DNA from: Clostridia bacterium
GTDB taxonomy: Bacteria > Bacillota > Clostridia > Christensenellales > Borkfalkiaceae
Direction of reading: 5' to 3'
Assembly (NCBI GenBank): GCA_017471785.1
Contig: JAFURP010000018.1
Coordinates: 1 to 60,221, forward strand
DNA length: 60,221 nucleotides
The notes under the pieces are model-generated. The model was not told the origin of the DNA and did no database searches. It saw nothing but the letters and a program-made list of their open reading frames with translations. Each line of letters opens with the position of its first letter. Within the stretch, counting starts at the first letter, position 1. Position numbers and translations under genes: made by a program. This document shows positions 1 through 8,561 of the stretch, piece by piece.

Positions 1-59
1 ATAAATAACAAAATCTCTAAAAATATTATCAACGAGCGCGTTTTAGACAAGCCTATAGA

Positions 60-90
60 AAAATCGGCAAGATTTTCTCTTGCCGATTTT
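60..90 (-). terminator. ddh intrinsic terminator
   Basis: Perfect 13-bp inverted repeat (AAAATCGGCAAGA with its complement, 5-nt loop). Read on the minus strand it ends in a T run, just downstream of the ddh stop codon. Confidence 0.85.
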
Positions 91-116
91 CGTTCCCTCG
101 TATGATCTTATAACAA

Positions 117-1100
117 TTATAACAATTTCGCGATCGTTTCCGCCCTGCTTGCCGCCGATAAATAGATGGGCGGAATATCCAAAACCGTCTTACACCCGAA
201 AACGCCCTCGCCGTGTAAACGGTATACCGCCCGCGCATACGCCACCAAAACGGAAGCGGTAAACTCGGCGTTGGAATCGAGCTTCAACGAATATTCGATA
301 CAATGCTTATGCTCCTTCTCCGCGCCCGTCACGCCGCTGCGAATGACCACGCCCCCGTGCGGCAGTCCGCCGTGCTCCTCGTCAAACTCCTCTTGCGAGA
401 TAAAATACACGGTCGTATCGTACTCATCGAAATAGTTGGGCATCGTCTTGATCTCGCGCTCGATACGCGCCTTATCCGCCCCCTCTTTCGCCACGACGAA
501 ACACTCTCTCGTATGCTTTTGACGAGTGCTCAAAACGGGATTTTCCCCTGCGCGCACCGCGCAAAGCGCGCTCTCTACGGGCACCGTGTATTGCTTTGCG
601 TTGGCAACCCCCTCCACGCGACGAACGGCGTCCGAATGTCCTTGACTCACGCCCTTCCCCCAAAAGGTATAGGTGTTGCCCTCGGACAAAACCGATTCCC
701 CGTACAAACGGAGCAAGGAAAACAGCCCCGGGTCCCAGCCCACGGAGATCGCCGCCGTCTTGTTCGCCCCTTTCGCCGCCGCGTCCACCTTTTGCAGCTG
801 CACGGGTATCTTCGCATGCGTATCGAAGCTGTCCACTACGTTAAAATATTGCGCCAAATAAGGCGTTTGCTCGGGCAGATCGGTCGCGCTGCCGCCGCAA
901 AGGATCATCACGTCGATCTTATCTTGAAAGGCTTGCGCCTCGTCCGCGGAATAAACGGGAATACCCGTGACCGTTTTCACGCTCTTGGGATCGCGCCGCG
1001 TAAACACGCCCACCGCTTGCATATCGGGGTTTTGCGCGATCGCCGACTCCACCCCCCGACCGAGATTACCGTAGCCGTAAATACCGATTCTAATACTCAT
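117..1100 (-). CDS. ddh: meso-diaminopimelate D-dehydrogenase
   Basis: About 327 aa, full length for the family. It catalyses the one-step NADPH-dependent reductive amination of tetrahydrodipicolinate to meso-diaminopimelate, giving lysine and the peptidoglycan cross-linking residue in the cytoplasm. The N-terminal Rossmann motif GYGNLGRG and the typical WDPGLFSLLR and HGG..RSG segments are visible. The ATG at 1100 is preferred: an in-frame GTG nine bases upstream overlaps the Shine-Dalgarno GAGGTG. It is a single gene with its own promoter (1120-1148) and terminator. Ddh is a bypass of the succinylase/acetylase DAP routes; whether those also exist cannot be seen here. Confidence 0.93.
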   Translation of the reverse strand: MSIRIGIYGYGNLGRGVESAIAQNPDMQAVGVFTRRDPKSVKTVTGIPVYSADEAQAFQDKIDVMILCGGSATDLPEQTPYLAQYFNVVDSFDTHAKIPVQLQKVDAAAKGANKTAAISVGWDPGLFSLLRLYGESVLSEGNTYTFWGKGVSQGHSDAVRRVEGVANAKQYTVPVESALCAVRAGENPVLSTRQKHTRECFVVAKEGADKARIEREIKTMPNYFDEYDTTVYFISQEEFDEEHGGLPHGGVVIRSGVTGAEKEHKHCIEYSLKLDSNAEFTASVLVAYARAVYRLHGEGVFGCKTVLDIPPIYLSAASRAETIAKLL

Positions 1101-1119
1101 TATCGTCACCTCGTTTTTT

Positions 1120-1148
1120 ATTATAGCATATCTATTTGCGTTTTACAA
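1120..1148 (-). promoter_or_regulatory. ddh sigma-A promoter
   Basis: Minus-strand TTGTAA, 17-bp spacer, TATAAT; the predicted start lies 10-20 bases before the GAGGTG ribosome site of ddh. Confidence 0.75.
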
Positions 1149-1210
1149 GCGCTCGCACGAAAAAATCCGTCAAAATTTTTTATACCGCCCATAAGCGCAC
1201 CTTATAGCAA

Positions 1211-1239
1211 AAAAAATCGGCTTTCTTTCGAAAACCGAT
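1211..1239 (-). terminator. purA intrinsic terminator
   Basis: Minus-strand 10-bp stem ATCGGTTTTC / GAAAGCCGAT (one G-T pair) with a GAAA tetraloop, followed by eight T. It lies 20 bases past the purA stop. Confidence 0.85.
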
Positions 1240-1258
1240 CTTATTTTTTTAGATACTT

Positions 1259-2533
1259 TTAGAACATTTCCACGTACGCGTCGCGCTCGGGTCCGACGGA
1301 TACGTATTTGATCTTGCAATCGCACGCCTTTTCGATATATTCGATATACGCAAGCGCTTCCTTGGGCAAGTCCTCCTTCTTACGGCAAGCGGAAATATCG
1401 CATTTCCAACCCTTTACCCTTTCGAATACGGGCTTGCAATCGTCCAAGACGTCGATAAAGGGGAACTCGTGAATGATCTTGCCGTTCAACTCGTACGCCG
1501 TACAAACCTCGATCTCGTCGTAGCCCGACAACACGTCCATTTTGGTAAGCGCGATCTCTTTCGCGCCTTGGCAACGGATACCGTAACGGGACGCCACCAC
1601 GTCGAACGGCCCCACTCTTCTGGGTCTGCCCGTCGCCGCGCCGTACTCGCCGCCGAGATCGCGAAGCTTCTTCGCGTCGTCGCCGAAATATTCCGCCGTA
1701 AACGGTCCCTCGCCTACGCAAGTGGAATACGCCTTCATGATACCGACCGAATTATCGAGCTGCAGCTGCGGCACGCCGGCGCCGATGGGGGCGTACGCCG
1801 CGATCGTCGAGGACGAGGAGGTATAGGGGTGGATACCGAAATCGATATCGCGCATAGCCCCGAGCTGCGCCTCGAACATAATATTCTTCCCCTCTTCGTT
1901 GGCTTTGGACAAATACAAGCCCACGTCGCAAACGAAGGGCGCGAGCACCTTACCGTACTCCTCGAAATACGCGATAATATCCTCCGTCTTAACGGGCTCG
2001 GCGTGATAGCCGCCCACGACGGTCAGGTTTTTCCATTCCACGATATCCGCCACGCGCGCATACAGCTTTTCCGTATTCAAAAGCTCGCCCATACGGAACG
2101 CCTTTTTATAATATTTATCCGCGTATACGGGCGCGATCCCGCGACGGGTAGAACCGAATTTTTTACCCGCCAAACGGTCCTCCTCCAAGCAATCCTGCAA
2201 AACGTTGTAGGGCATGGTGATAACCGCGCGATCGGAGATCTTCAAATTTTCGGGGGTAATTTTAATACCCGCCTCCTGCAGCTTCGCGATCTCGCCGCAA
2301 AGATGCTTGATATCGATAACCATACCGGGGCCCATTACGTTAACGACCTCCTCGCGCAGGATACCGGACGGCAAAAGGTTCAAAATAAACTTTCCGCGCT
2401 CGTTGATGACCGTGTGACCGGCGTTGTTACCGCCTTGATACCGGCAAACCACCTCGAAGCTTTGCGAAAGCAGATCGACCATTCTACCCTTGCCTTCGTC
2501 CCCCCAATTGATTCCGCAAATAGATGTAAGCAT
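1259..2533 (-). CDS. purA: adenylosuccinate synthetase
   Basis: 424 aa from the ATG at 2533, which has AAAGGAG 8 bases upstream; longer in-frame versions run through the leader and promoter. PurA joins IMP and aspartate using GTP, the first committed step to AMP. Seen: the P-loop NWGDEGKGR (most homologues have QWGDEGKGK), GNNAGHTV, STRRGIAP, ATGRPRRVG and a C-terminal YVSVGPERD guanine-binding segment. The N and R substitutions and STRRGIAP suggest one of the more divergent PurA branches. It is monocistronic. Confidence 0.94.
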   Translation of the reverse strand: MLTSICGINWGDEGKGRMVDLLSQSFEVVCRYQGGNNAGHTVINERGKFILNLLPSGILREEVVNVMGPGMVIDIKHLCGEIAKLQEAGIKITPENLKISDRAVITMPYNVLQDCLEEDRLAGKKFGSTRRGIAPVYADKYYKKAFRMGELLNTEKLYARVADIVEWKNLTVVGGYHAEPVKTEDIIAYFEEYGKVLAPFVCDVGLYLSKANEEGKNIMFEAQLGAMRDIDFGIHPYTSSSSTIAAYAPIGAGVPQLQLDNSVGIMKAYSTCVGEGPFTAEYFGDDAKKLRDLGGEYGAATGRPRRVGPFDVVASRYGIRCQGAKEIALTKMDVLSGYDEIEVCTAYELNGKIIHEFPFIDVLDDCKPVFERVKGWKCDISACRKKEDLPKEALAYIEYIEKACDCKIKYVSVGPERDAYVEMF

Positions 2534-2648
2534 ACGACTTTTTCTCCTTTGGATCTCTCCCAACCCTTCCGCGTCGAAAAAACGCGAAAAAGCGAGCATT
2601 TCGACCTGTTTTGTCAAAAACGCTCTCGTTTTTTGTTCAACGGAAACT

Positions 2649-2677
2649 ATTATAGCGTATTTTTCGGTATATGTCAA
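2649..2677 (-). promoter_or_regulatory. purA sigma-A promoter
   Basis: Consensus TTGACA, 17-bp spacer, TATAAT on the minus strand. It leaves a leader of about 110 bases that contains an AT-rich stem-loop around 2570-2600; no purine riboswitch core was recognised in it. Confidence 0.85.
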
Positions 2678-2708
2678 GCCGAAATTTCGTCTTTTTTACA
2701 AAAATTTA

Positions 2709-2734
2709 CGCCCCGCCGATTTTCCGACGGGGCG
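2709..2734 (-). terminator. terminator of the GH112 gene
   Basis: CGCCCCG / CGGGGCG stem enclosing a 12-nt loop that may pair further, followed on the minus strand by a T-rich run. Confidence 0.75.
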
Positions 2735-2748
2735 CGCTTTACTCGCCT

Positions 2749-4914
2749 TTATTCTTTCCAGTAGATCTCGCCTGCACCGAGCGTCACTTCCATCGCGTTC
2801 CCGTCCACGTCGTAGAACGTCGTCCTTTGCTCGCTGTCCGCGTTATTGACGAGCGCGTACTTCTTGCTCTCGGGATAATAGCTGCAATCGACGAGCGGAT
2901 TGGACGAAAACGCCTTTTTCATCTCCGCTTCCTTATGCGCCGACCAATACGCAGCGCGAAGCAGCAATCTTGCGTTTTGCGCCGAATAGGGCAGCCCTGC
3001 GATATACACGCCGCGCCCCTTACCGTACTCGTTCGCCGCAAGCTTCACCTCGCCCACGTTCACTCTCCGCTGGAAGCGATCGGAAAACTCGATATCCAAC
3101 ACCTCCGCGCCGCCGAGCGCGTAGATATTCTTCATACCCTCGCCGTAGTCGATCTCACCCTCGATATCCTCGGTGATGAAATGCGCCTTCTTTTGAATAT
3201 TGTATTTATCCTCGGACAGGGTAAAGCCCTTTTCCTTGTCCACGCCGAGCACGTCGGAAAGCGCAAAGCACTTACCGTTTTTGGTATACGCCGTCGGCTC
3301 GCCCACGCCGATAAACCCGTGCCCCTCGGCGACCCACCTTCTCAAAGCCGCCACGACGTTCGCGTCCTTCCAGTTATCGCCGCCGCTAAAGGCAGTACCC
3401 TCGTCGCCCACGTTGATAATAACGTCGATATCCTTATCCACGCCGTTTTTGCGGATATCGTCAAAGGAGATGAACTTGACGTCCACGCCCAAGCCGGACA
3501 ACGCCTCCAACACCCCTTGATAGGAATAGATCTGCTGATACCAAAGCTCGTGCGCGACCATATGGCTTTGCCACGAACGGAGCTTACCCCAGCTGTTGAG
3601 GATCGCCACGGTCAGGCTTTGATAGGGCTTCGCGTCCCCCGCCGCGTCGCAAATCTTACGGAACTCGTCGCATACCTGCCCCGCCCTTTCGATAAACCTG
3701 GGGAACTTTGCCGCCAAGGCAAGATACCCGCCGAAGCCCATTCTATCCAGCGGCTTCCTCATCATAGCCCTACGCGCCGTGACCCAATTCCTGTTCAGCT
3801 CCGCGATCGCGTTTTGCTCGTTCCCCTCGAAGAAGGTATCGGGGAAGAAATAGGGCAAAAATCTACCCTCGTGGTATTTCACGTGCGGAATTTCCGACAG
3901 CATACGTACGGTCACGCCGCCGCCTACGCTTCCGACCACCGCGTCCAAATGCATATCCTTGAAATACTCGCCGTACGGCTCGGTGCCGATCCAGCTGTCC
4001 CCGAGGAACATCATCGCCTCTTTGCCGTAGCTATGTACGATATCCACGAGCGCGCGCACCGTCTTGGTAACGTACTTTTGCACGAACTCCATATAATCGG
4101 TAAATTTCTTGTCGGGATTGGTGAAATTACTGCTATACGAGCCACCCTTCACGATATCCTCGCTCTTGATGGCGTAGCCGTATTCCGCCTCAAACGCGTC
4201 GAACGCACGGGGACTCGCCGTCATCGGATACCCGAACCAATCGACGTGCTTTTCCTTTCCCTGCTCGTTGAACACGAGGAAGAAGTGATACAAAAAGGTG
4301 GTAAAGCGCACGACGTTCACGTTATCGTTCTCCTCGCACCACTTTTGCATATTCTCTTGGATATGCGCGAAAGTCTTTTCGTATCTCGGCTCCATAACGA
4401 GGTGCTTTTCCCCCGTCCAGCCGTTGGTCACGTAATTATACATTTGCGTAGAATCCCAAATATTCTTCGCAAAGAAATTGACGGTATATTCGTGATACTC
4501 CGCCGCGTTTTCCACCGTCACGCACCCGTTTTCATAGTGCCAATCGAAAACCTCCTCGTCCGTCGTCCTGTCGAACACCTGCCAATACTTTTTGGGGCTT
4601 TCCTCGTTGACTTCGAGCTGACTTTTATAATACCCCTTCAAAAGATCGATCTTCAAGACCTTGTCCGTCGCGGTAACGGGGTCGCTCATAAGCAGCACGT
4701 TTTGCAGCTCGTCCCTATGCGCGTCCGCCCAAGCGTTGTCGCCGCGCACGACGAAATAGGTGTTATACACCTTCTCCGCGATCTCCAACGCGTTTTTGGG
4801 AAGGGTGGTACCGTCGCAATCGCGCACCGCGTCGGCGCCCCACAGCGCCGCTATCCTTTTCGTCCCCTCCACGTAGTCCTTATCGGTGGGAATAGTAACT
4901 CTTCCTTTTGCCAT
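2749..4914 (-). CDS. galacto-N-biose/lacto-N-biose phosphorylase (GH112)
   Basis: 721 aa, normal family length. GH112 enzymes phosphorolyse beta-1,3-galactosyl-HexNAc (lacto-N-biose from milk oligosaccharides or galacto-N-biose from mucin) to galactose-1-phosphate and GlcNAc/GalNAc in the cytoplasm. The N-terminus GRVTIPTDKDY and ALWGADAVRDCDG are family signatures, and MFLGDSWIGTEPYG (D at about 306) matches the catalytic-acid region. The order is a TIM-barrel, then a glutamine-amidotransferase-like middle, then beta domains. The ATG is preceded by AAGGAG, with its own promoter and terminator. No kinase, transporter or sugar epimerase is adjacent, so it works with genes elsewhere. Lacto- versus galacto-N-biose preference cannot be read. 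Confidence 0.92.
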   Translation of the reverse strand: MAKGRVTIPTDKDYVEGTKRIAALWGADAVRDCDGTTLPKNALEIAEKVYNTYFVVRGDNAWADAHRDELQNVLLMSDPVTATDKVLKIDLLKGYYKSQLEVNEESPKKYWQVFDRTTDEEVFDWHYENGCVTVENAAEYHEYTVNFFAKNIWDSTQMYNYVTNGWTGEKHLVMEPRYEKTFAHIQENMQKWCEENDNVNVVRFTTFLYHFFLVFNEQGKEKHVDWFGYPMTASPRAFDAFEAEYGYAIKSEDIVKGGSYSSNFTNPDKKFTDYMEFVQKYVTKTVRALVDIVHSYGKEAMMFLGDSWIGTEPYGEYFKDMHLDAVVGSVGGGVTVRMLSEIPHVKYHEGRFLPYFFPDTFFEGNEQNAIAELNRNWVTARRAMMRKPLDRMGFGGYLALAAKFPRFIERAGQVCDEFRKICDAAGDAKPYQSLTVAILNSWGKLRSWQSHMVAHELWYQQIYSYQGVLEALSGLGVDVKFISFDDIRKNGVDKDIDVIINVGDEGTAFSGGDNWKDANVVAALRRWVAEGHGFIGVGEPTAYTKNGKCFALSDVLGVDKEKGFTLSEDKYNIQKKAHFITEDIEGEIDYGEGMKNIYALGGAEVLDIEFSDRFQRRVNVGEVKLAANEYGKGRGVYIAGLPYSAQNARLLLRAAYWSAHKEAEMKKAFSSNPLVDCSYYPESKKYALVNNADSEQRTTFYDVDGNAMEVTLGAGEIYWKE

Positions 4915-4946
4915 GATCGTACTCCTTAACTGTCGTTATTTTTACC

Positions 4947-4975
4947 ATTATACCACGCTATAGCGAAAAATACAA
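4947..4975 (-). promoter_or_regulatory. sigma-A promoter of the GH112 gene
   Basis: Minus-strand TTGTAT, 17-bp spacer, TATAAT, about 32 bases before the start codon. The spacer contains a small palindrome (CGCTATAGCG) that could be an operator. Confidence 0.75.
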
Positions 4976-5019
4976 TGGAATATTTTCACCTTTTTTAGTA
5001 ATAATTTCACTTTCTTGCC

Positions 5020-5080
5020 CCAACCCCGCAATCTCATATAGCTCCTACCACGCTTATTCGCTATTACTTATAGCTTTGCG
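5020..5080. repeat. partial R2 repeat between GH112 and queH genes
   Basis: Contains CCGCAATCTCATATAG and TATTCGCTATTACTTAT, recognisable pieces of the R2 family (compare 8562-8690), in inverted orientation. No gene seen. Confidence 0.55.
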
Positions 5081-5674
5081 TCAGCCCTGCCTTTTCGAAA
5101 ACCTACAGCCGCAAAAATCCTGACGGTACAACCCGTATTCCCTGGAAAGCGCAATGGAGCGGTGATAGCCCCCCTTTTTCTTGAAATCGGTGAACAGGTA
5201 ATTCACCCCGTACCTGCCCCCTGCCTCTTCTCCGAGCTCGTTGAGCCATTCGGCGTTTTTATACGGGCTTAAAGTAAGAGTGGTCGCAAACCAATCGAAC
5301 CCCTTTTCACGGGCAAGCCGCGCCGTCTCCTCCAAGCGTAGAGCGTAGCAACGGTAGCACCGCGCCCCTCTTTCCGGCTCGTTTTCCAACCCCTCCGCAA
5401 TCTTAAAAAACGCCGCGGCGTCGTGATCGCAATCGAGGAACTCCGCCCAGCCCGTTTCCTGCAAAAACCGAATTTGCTCGGCTTTGCGCTTACGGTATTC
5501 CTCTTCCTCGTCAACGTTGGGATTATAATATAAAACGGTGATCGCAAAGTGTTCCTTGAGCCGCTCCAAGCACGCCGACGAGCAGGGCGCGCAACAGCTG
5601 TGCAAAAGGAGCTTCGTCCCCCTTTCCACACCCGATATTTGCGCCAGCATTTTTTCCTCGTAATTGATCTTCAT
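5081..5674 (-). CDS. queH: epoxyqueuosine reductase QueH
   Basis: About 197 aa. QueH reduces epoxyqueuosine to queuosine in the tRNA wobble base; it is the metal-dependent alternative to QueG. Seen: LLLHSCCAPCSSACLE near the N-terminus (paired cysteines), YYNPNV, RCYRCYALRLEETA, TTLTLSPYKN and the C-terminal RQDFCGCRFS. The start at 5674 gives MKINYEEK, which resembles other QueH N-termini. That ATG lies exactly six bases after a TATAAT box, so the message would be leaderless. The ATG at 5650 with GAGG upstream is the alternative start. Confidence 0.9.
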   Translation of the reverse strand: MKINYEEKMLAQISGVERGTKLLLHSCCAPCSSACLERLKEHFAITVLYYNPNVDEEEEYRKRKAEQIRFLQETGWAEFLDCDHDAAAFFKIAEGLENEPERGARCYRCYALRLEETARLAREKGFDWFATTLTLSPYKNAEWLNELGEEAGGRYGVNYLFTDFKKKGGYHRSIALSREYGLYRQDFCGCRFSKRQG

Positions 5675-5680
5675 ACGAAT

Positions 5681-5709
5681 ATTATACCCCGCCAAACGCT
5701 CCTTGTCAA
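5681..5709 (-). promoter_or_regulatory. queH promoter, consensus sigma-A, apparently leaderless
   Basis: Perfect TTGACA, 17 bp, TATAAT on the minus strand, followed by six bases and then ATG (5674). The expected transcription start falls on the start codon. Confidence 0.85.
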
Positions 5710-5750
5710 TCTTTGGCGAGGACAATTTTTATAAAATCCTACCCAAAGCC

Positions 5751-5779
5751 TTGACCAAACGGGTAAAATAATTTATAAT
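5751..5779 (+). promoter_or_regulatory. ypsC promoter, sigma-A, apparently leaderless
   Basis: TTGACC, 17 bp, TATAAT, then six bases and the ATG at 5786. No Shine-Dalgarno sequence can fit. It is divergent from the queH promoter, with about 41 bp between the two -35 boxes. Confidence 0.85.
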
Positions 5780-5785
5780 AAGCGT

Positions 5786-6928
5786 ATGGAACTGCTGATC
5801 CCCGTGGCGTTTGGCTTGGAGCAAACGACGAAACGACAATTACACGCCCTCGGCTACGAAAAAGCGCCCGCCGAAAACGGGCGCGTTTTCCTCACGGGCG
5901 ACTGGTCGGATATCGCGCGGCTGAATATGTTTTTACGCAGCGGCGAACGGGTGCTCATTCGCCTTTCGCGCTTTTCCGCCGTCACGTTCGACGAGCTGTA
6001 CGAGGGCTTTTATTCGATCCCTTGGGAGGAATGGCTGACGGTCGATTCGCAAATTTTAATGGACGGGAAGAGCGTGCAAAGCACGCTTGCAGCGATCAAA
6101 GCGGCGGGCGGCGTCGCCAAAAAAGCGATCATAAAACGGCTCGCCGACAAGCTCAAAACGGGTAGAAAAACGTTCGCGGAAACGGGCGCGCGCACCGTGG
6201 TCGGCTTTTCCATCTTCAAGAACGAGGTCACGGTCACGATCGACACCTCGGGCGACGGCTTGCACAAACGCGGCTATCGCACCCTCGCCTACACCGCGCC
6301 CTTAAAGGAAACGCTCGCGGCAGGCGTTATCGACGACTCCTTTTACAACCCCGACCGCGACGAAGAAAAACCGTTTGCCGACCCGTTTTGCGGCAGCGGC
6401 ACCTTCCCCATCGAAGCGGCGATGAAAGCGTTGCATATCGCGGCGGGTAAAAACCGCAGCTTCGATTTCGAGCGTTGGGCTTGCGCGCCGCAGGCGGCTG
6501 TCAAGGCGGCGAGAGAAGAGGCGCTCGACGAGGAAAAGCGGGATAGAAAACCGTGTATTTACGGCGCGGATATCAACCCCGAGGCGATCTCCATCGCCAA
6601 ATACCACGCCAAAAGAGCGGGCGTGGACGAATATATCCGTTTCGAGGTCGCGGACGCGCGAAAATTCCAAAGCCCAACGCCCTACGGCGTGCTCGTTTCC
6701 AATCCCCCGTACGGGGAACGGCTTTCGGATACGACGGCTGTGCAAGCGCTCATGCGCGAGCTGGGCAAGACCTTCCGTTCCCTTCCCGATTGGAACGCCT
6801 ATATCCTCACCGCGTTGCCCGAGCTCGAACGCTATTTCGGCAAGCGCGCGGATAAAAGGAAAAAGCTCTATAACGCCAATTTACTATGCGGCTTGTATTC
6901 CTATTACGGCAAGCCGCCGAGGAGGTAA
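5786..6928 (+). CDS. ypsC: THUMP-domain RNA (guanine-N2-) methyltransferase, YpsC/RlmL type
   Basis: 380 aa. SAM-dependent methyltransferase of 23S rRNA guanine (family of the RlmL N-terminal half and B. subtilis YpsC). The N-terminus MELLIPVAFGLEQ is the canonical family start, followed by a THUMP domain (about 40-160) and a Rossmann methyltransferase domain with DPFCGSGTFPIEAA (SAM motif I) and the catalytic SNPPYGERL. The start codon sits six bases after TATAAT, so translation is probably leaderless. The next gene starts 2 bases after its stop, with its AGGAGG overlapping this stop codon. Confidence 0.9.
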   Translation: MELLIPVAFGLEQTTKRQLHALGYEKAPAENGRVFLTGDWSDIARLNMFLRSGERVLIRLSRFSAVTFDELYEGFYSIPWEEWLTVDSQILMDGKSVQSTLAAIKAAGGVAKKAIIKRLADKLKTGRKTFAETGARTVVGFSIFKNEVTVTIDTSGDGLHKRGYRTLAYTAPLKETLAAGVIDDSFYNPDRDEEKPFADPFCGSGTFPIEAAMKALHIAAGKNRSFDFERWACAPQAAVKAAREEALDEEKRDRKPCIYGADINPEAISIAKYHAKRAGVDEYIRFEVADARKFQSPTPYGVLVSNPPYGERLSDTTAVQALMRELGKTFRSLPDWNAYILTALPELERYFGKRADKRKKLYNANLLCGLYSYYGKPPRR

Positions 6929-6930
6929 CT

Positions 6931-7713
6931 ATGTTCGATTACACGAAAGCGGCGATAACGAAGGTAGTGGACGATTTCAAACGCTTAGACTACGTCCGCA
7001 ATATCGCCACGCAAATTTTATATATCCTCTACCTCGTCTACGCCCTCGTCGCAGGCGCGGGTATCTTTATCGCCAACGCGCTGCTGCTCCTGCTTTCGGT
7101 CGCGTACTTCGTATTCTTTATGATCGTGACGACGGGCAAGCTCACGCGCGCCAAAGCCCAAACGCGCAAGACGGTACGACGCGTTTTCACGCGCTGTAAG
7201 CAGCTCGTGAAGCTGTTCACGCTCGGCGTGATGGTGTACGGTATCTACGCCGCCACCACCCACGTCACCCCTCTTTCCGTCGTCCTTTCGGCGCTTTTGA
7301 TCGTCGGTTGGGTACTCCAGCTCGTGTTCGAGGTGGTGTTCCGCTTCTTCGTCAACCGCGCCAGCTTTCTTATCGAGGGCTTGGAGGCGGACTACGAAAA
7401 CCTGGTCAAGCCTGCAAAGACGGTGGGCAACTTCTTCAAAAAGCTGACGGGCAAGGAGCTGGAGCCGGAAAAGGAGCGCACGAAAACGCGGGTGTGGCTG
7501 GACGAAAAGGTAGCGGAAAACAAGGCGGAGAAAAAGGAGAAAAAAGCACGGACCAAGCGCGCCAAGCGCAAGGCGCGCATAGAGGAAAAACGCGCCGCGC
7601 GGCAAAAGCGCATCGACGCGAAAAACACGGTATTTTTACCACCGCCCGACGAGCGCGCACCCGAGCCGGAAGCGACGGAGGTATTCGAAGAGCCTCCCCA
7701 AATCACCGAATAA
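6931..7713 (+). CDS. membrane protein of unknown function with charged C-terminal tail
   Basis: 260 aa. I do not recognise a family. Seen: about four membrane helices in two pairs (about 25-65 and 95-140), then a long highly basic/acidic Lys-Glu-Arg-rich region (about 175-235) likely to be helical or coiled, and a Pro/Glu-rich end. The start is set by AGGAGG 4 bases before the ATG at 6931. It is co-transcribed with ypsC and closed by the terminator at 7720. The basic tail could bind RNA or the membrane surface; that is speculation. Confidence 0.8.
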   Translation: MFDYTKAAITKVVDDFKRLDYVRNIATQILYILYLVYALVAGAGIFIANALLLLLSVAYFVFFMIVTTGKLTRAKAQTRKTVRRVFTRCKQLVKLFTLGVMVYGIYAATTHVTPLSVVLSALLIVGWVLQLVFEVVFRFFVNRASFLIEGLEADYENLVKPAKTVGNFFKKLTGKELEPEKERTKTRVWLDEKVAENKAEKKEKKARTKRAKRKARIEEKRAARQKRIDAKNTVFLPPPDERAPEPEATEVFEEPPQITE

Positions 7714-7719
7714 ACGACT

Positions 7720-7744
7720 CGCCCCGACCGAAACGGTCGGGGCG
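7720..7744 (+). terminator. terminator between convergent genes
   Basis: 11-bp perfect stem CGCCCCGACCG / CGGTCGGGGCG with an AAA loop and a T-rich end on the plus strand. It lies between the converging membrane-protein gene and sigG and may serve both. Confidence 0.85.
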
Positions 7745-7749
7745 TTCGT

Positions 7750-8517
7750 TTACGAAATATTTTGCCTGATATTGTTTAAGGCGTTCTTTTCAAGGCGCGA
7801 CACCTGCGCTTGAGAAATACCCACCTCCGCGGATATCTCCGTTTGCGTTTTTCCCTCGTAGTAGCGTAAATACAAAATTTTCCGCTCCCGTTCTCCCAGC
7901 TTTTCGATCGCCTCGCCGAGCGCCACGTGCTCCGTCCAGATCTCGTCGGTATTCTTCTCGTCGGCAAGCTGGTCCATCAAAAGGAGGGTATCCCCCGCCT
8001 TGTTATACACGGGCTCGAATAGGGACACGGGGTCTGAAATGGCGTCGAGGGCGTACACGACCTCGCGTTCGGCCACCTGCATCTCCTTAGCAATGCGCGC
8101 GATGGTCGCCTCCTCGTCCTTTTCCTCGATCGCCTCGCGCGTTTTAAGCACCCGATACGCCATATCGCGAATACTGCGCGACACGCGCAGGGAATTGCCG
8201 TCGCGAAGATACCGCTTGATCTCCCCGACGATCATGGGCACGGCGTAGGTGGAAAACTTCACCCCGTAGCTCTCGTCGAAGCCGTCGATGGCTTTGATAA
8301 GCCCCACGCACCCTGCCTGAAACACGTCGTCGGCGCCCAAGTTTTTAATACGGAAGCGTTTGACGAGGGAGAGCACGAGCCGCATATTCCCGACGATAAA
8401 TTTTTCTCTCGCCGCCCTATCCCCCTGCTTGAGCTTTTTCATCAGCTCCTCGTTTTCTTTCGCGGAAAGCCGCGGCAGGCCCGAAGTATCGACGCCGCAA
8501 ATTTCAACCTTTTGCAT
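7750..8517 (-). CDS. sigG: RNA polymerase sporulation sigma factor sigma-G
   Basis: About 255 aa. Late forespore sigma factor. The N-terminal KVEICGVDTSGLPRLS is the sigma-G signature (CSfB/SpoIIAB-contact region in B. subtilis). Then region 2 (NMRLVLSLVKRF, DDVFQAGCVGLIKAIDGFD, FSTYAVPMIVGEIKRYLRD), region 3 and region 4 (RERKILYLRYYEGKTQTEISAEVGIS, split over the HTH). The ATG at 8517 is preferred, with GAGGAGG 6 bases upstream. In most spore-formers sigG directly follows spoIIGA-sigE; here a 2.8-kb surface-protein gene lies between. Confidence 0.95.
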   Translation of the reverse strand: MQKVEICGVDTSGLPRLSAKENEELMKKLKQGDRAAREKFIVGNMRLVLSLVKRFRIKNLGADDVFQAGCVGLIKAIDGFDESYGVKFSTYAVPMIVGEIKRYLRDGNSLRVSRSIRDMAYRVLKTREAIEEKDEEATIARIAKEMQVAEREVVYALDAISDPVSLFEPVYNKAGDTLLLMDQLADEKNTDEIWTEHVALGEAIEKLGERERKILYLRYYEGKTQTEISAEVGISQAQVSRLEKNALNNIRQNIS

Positions 8518-8561
8518 ACACAACCTCCTCGTATGTATCCCCTGCGCCTTTTTTCCATTAT

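Noticed and set aside
2671..4929. Long plus-strand open frame (over 700 codons) opposite the GH112 gene
   Set aside because: It is the antisense shadow of a clear enzyme gene; no family motifs and Arg/His/Leu-rich composition. Similar shadows oppose purA, pnp, smc and secD.
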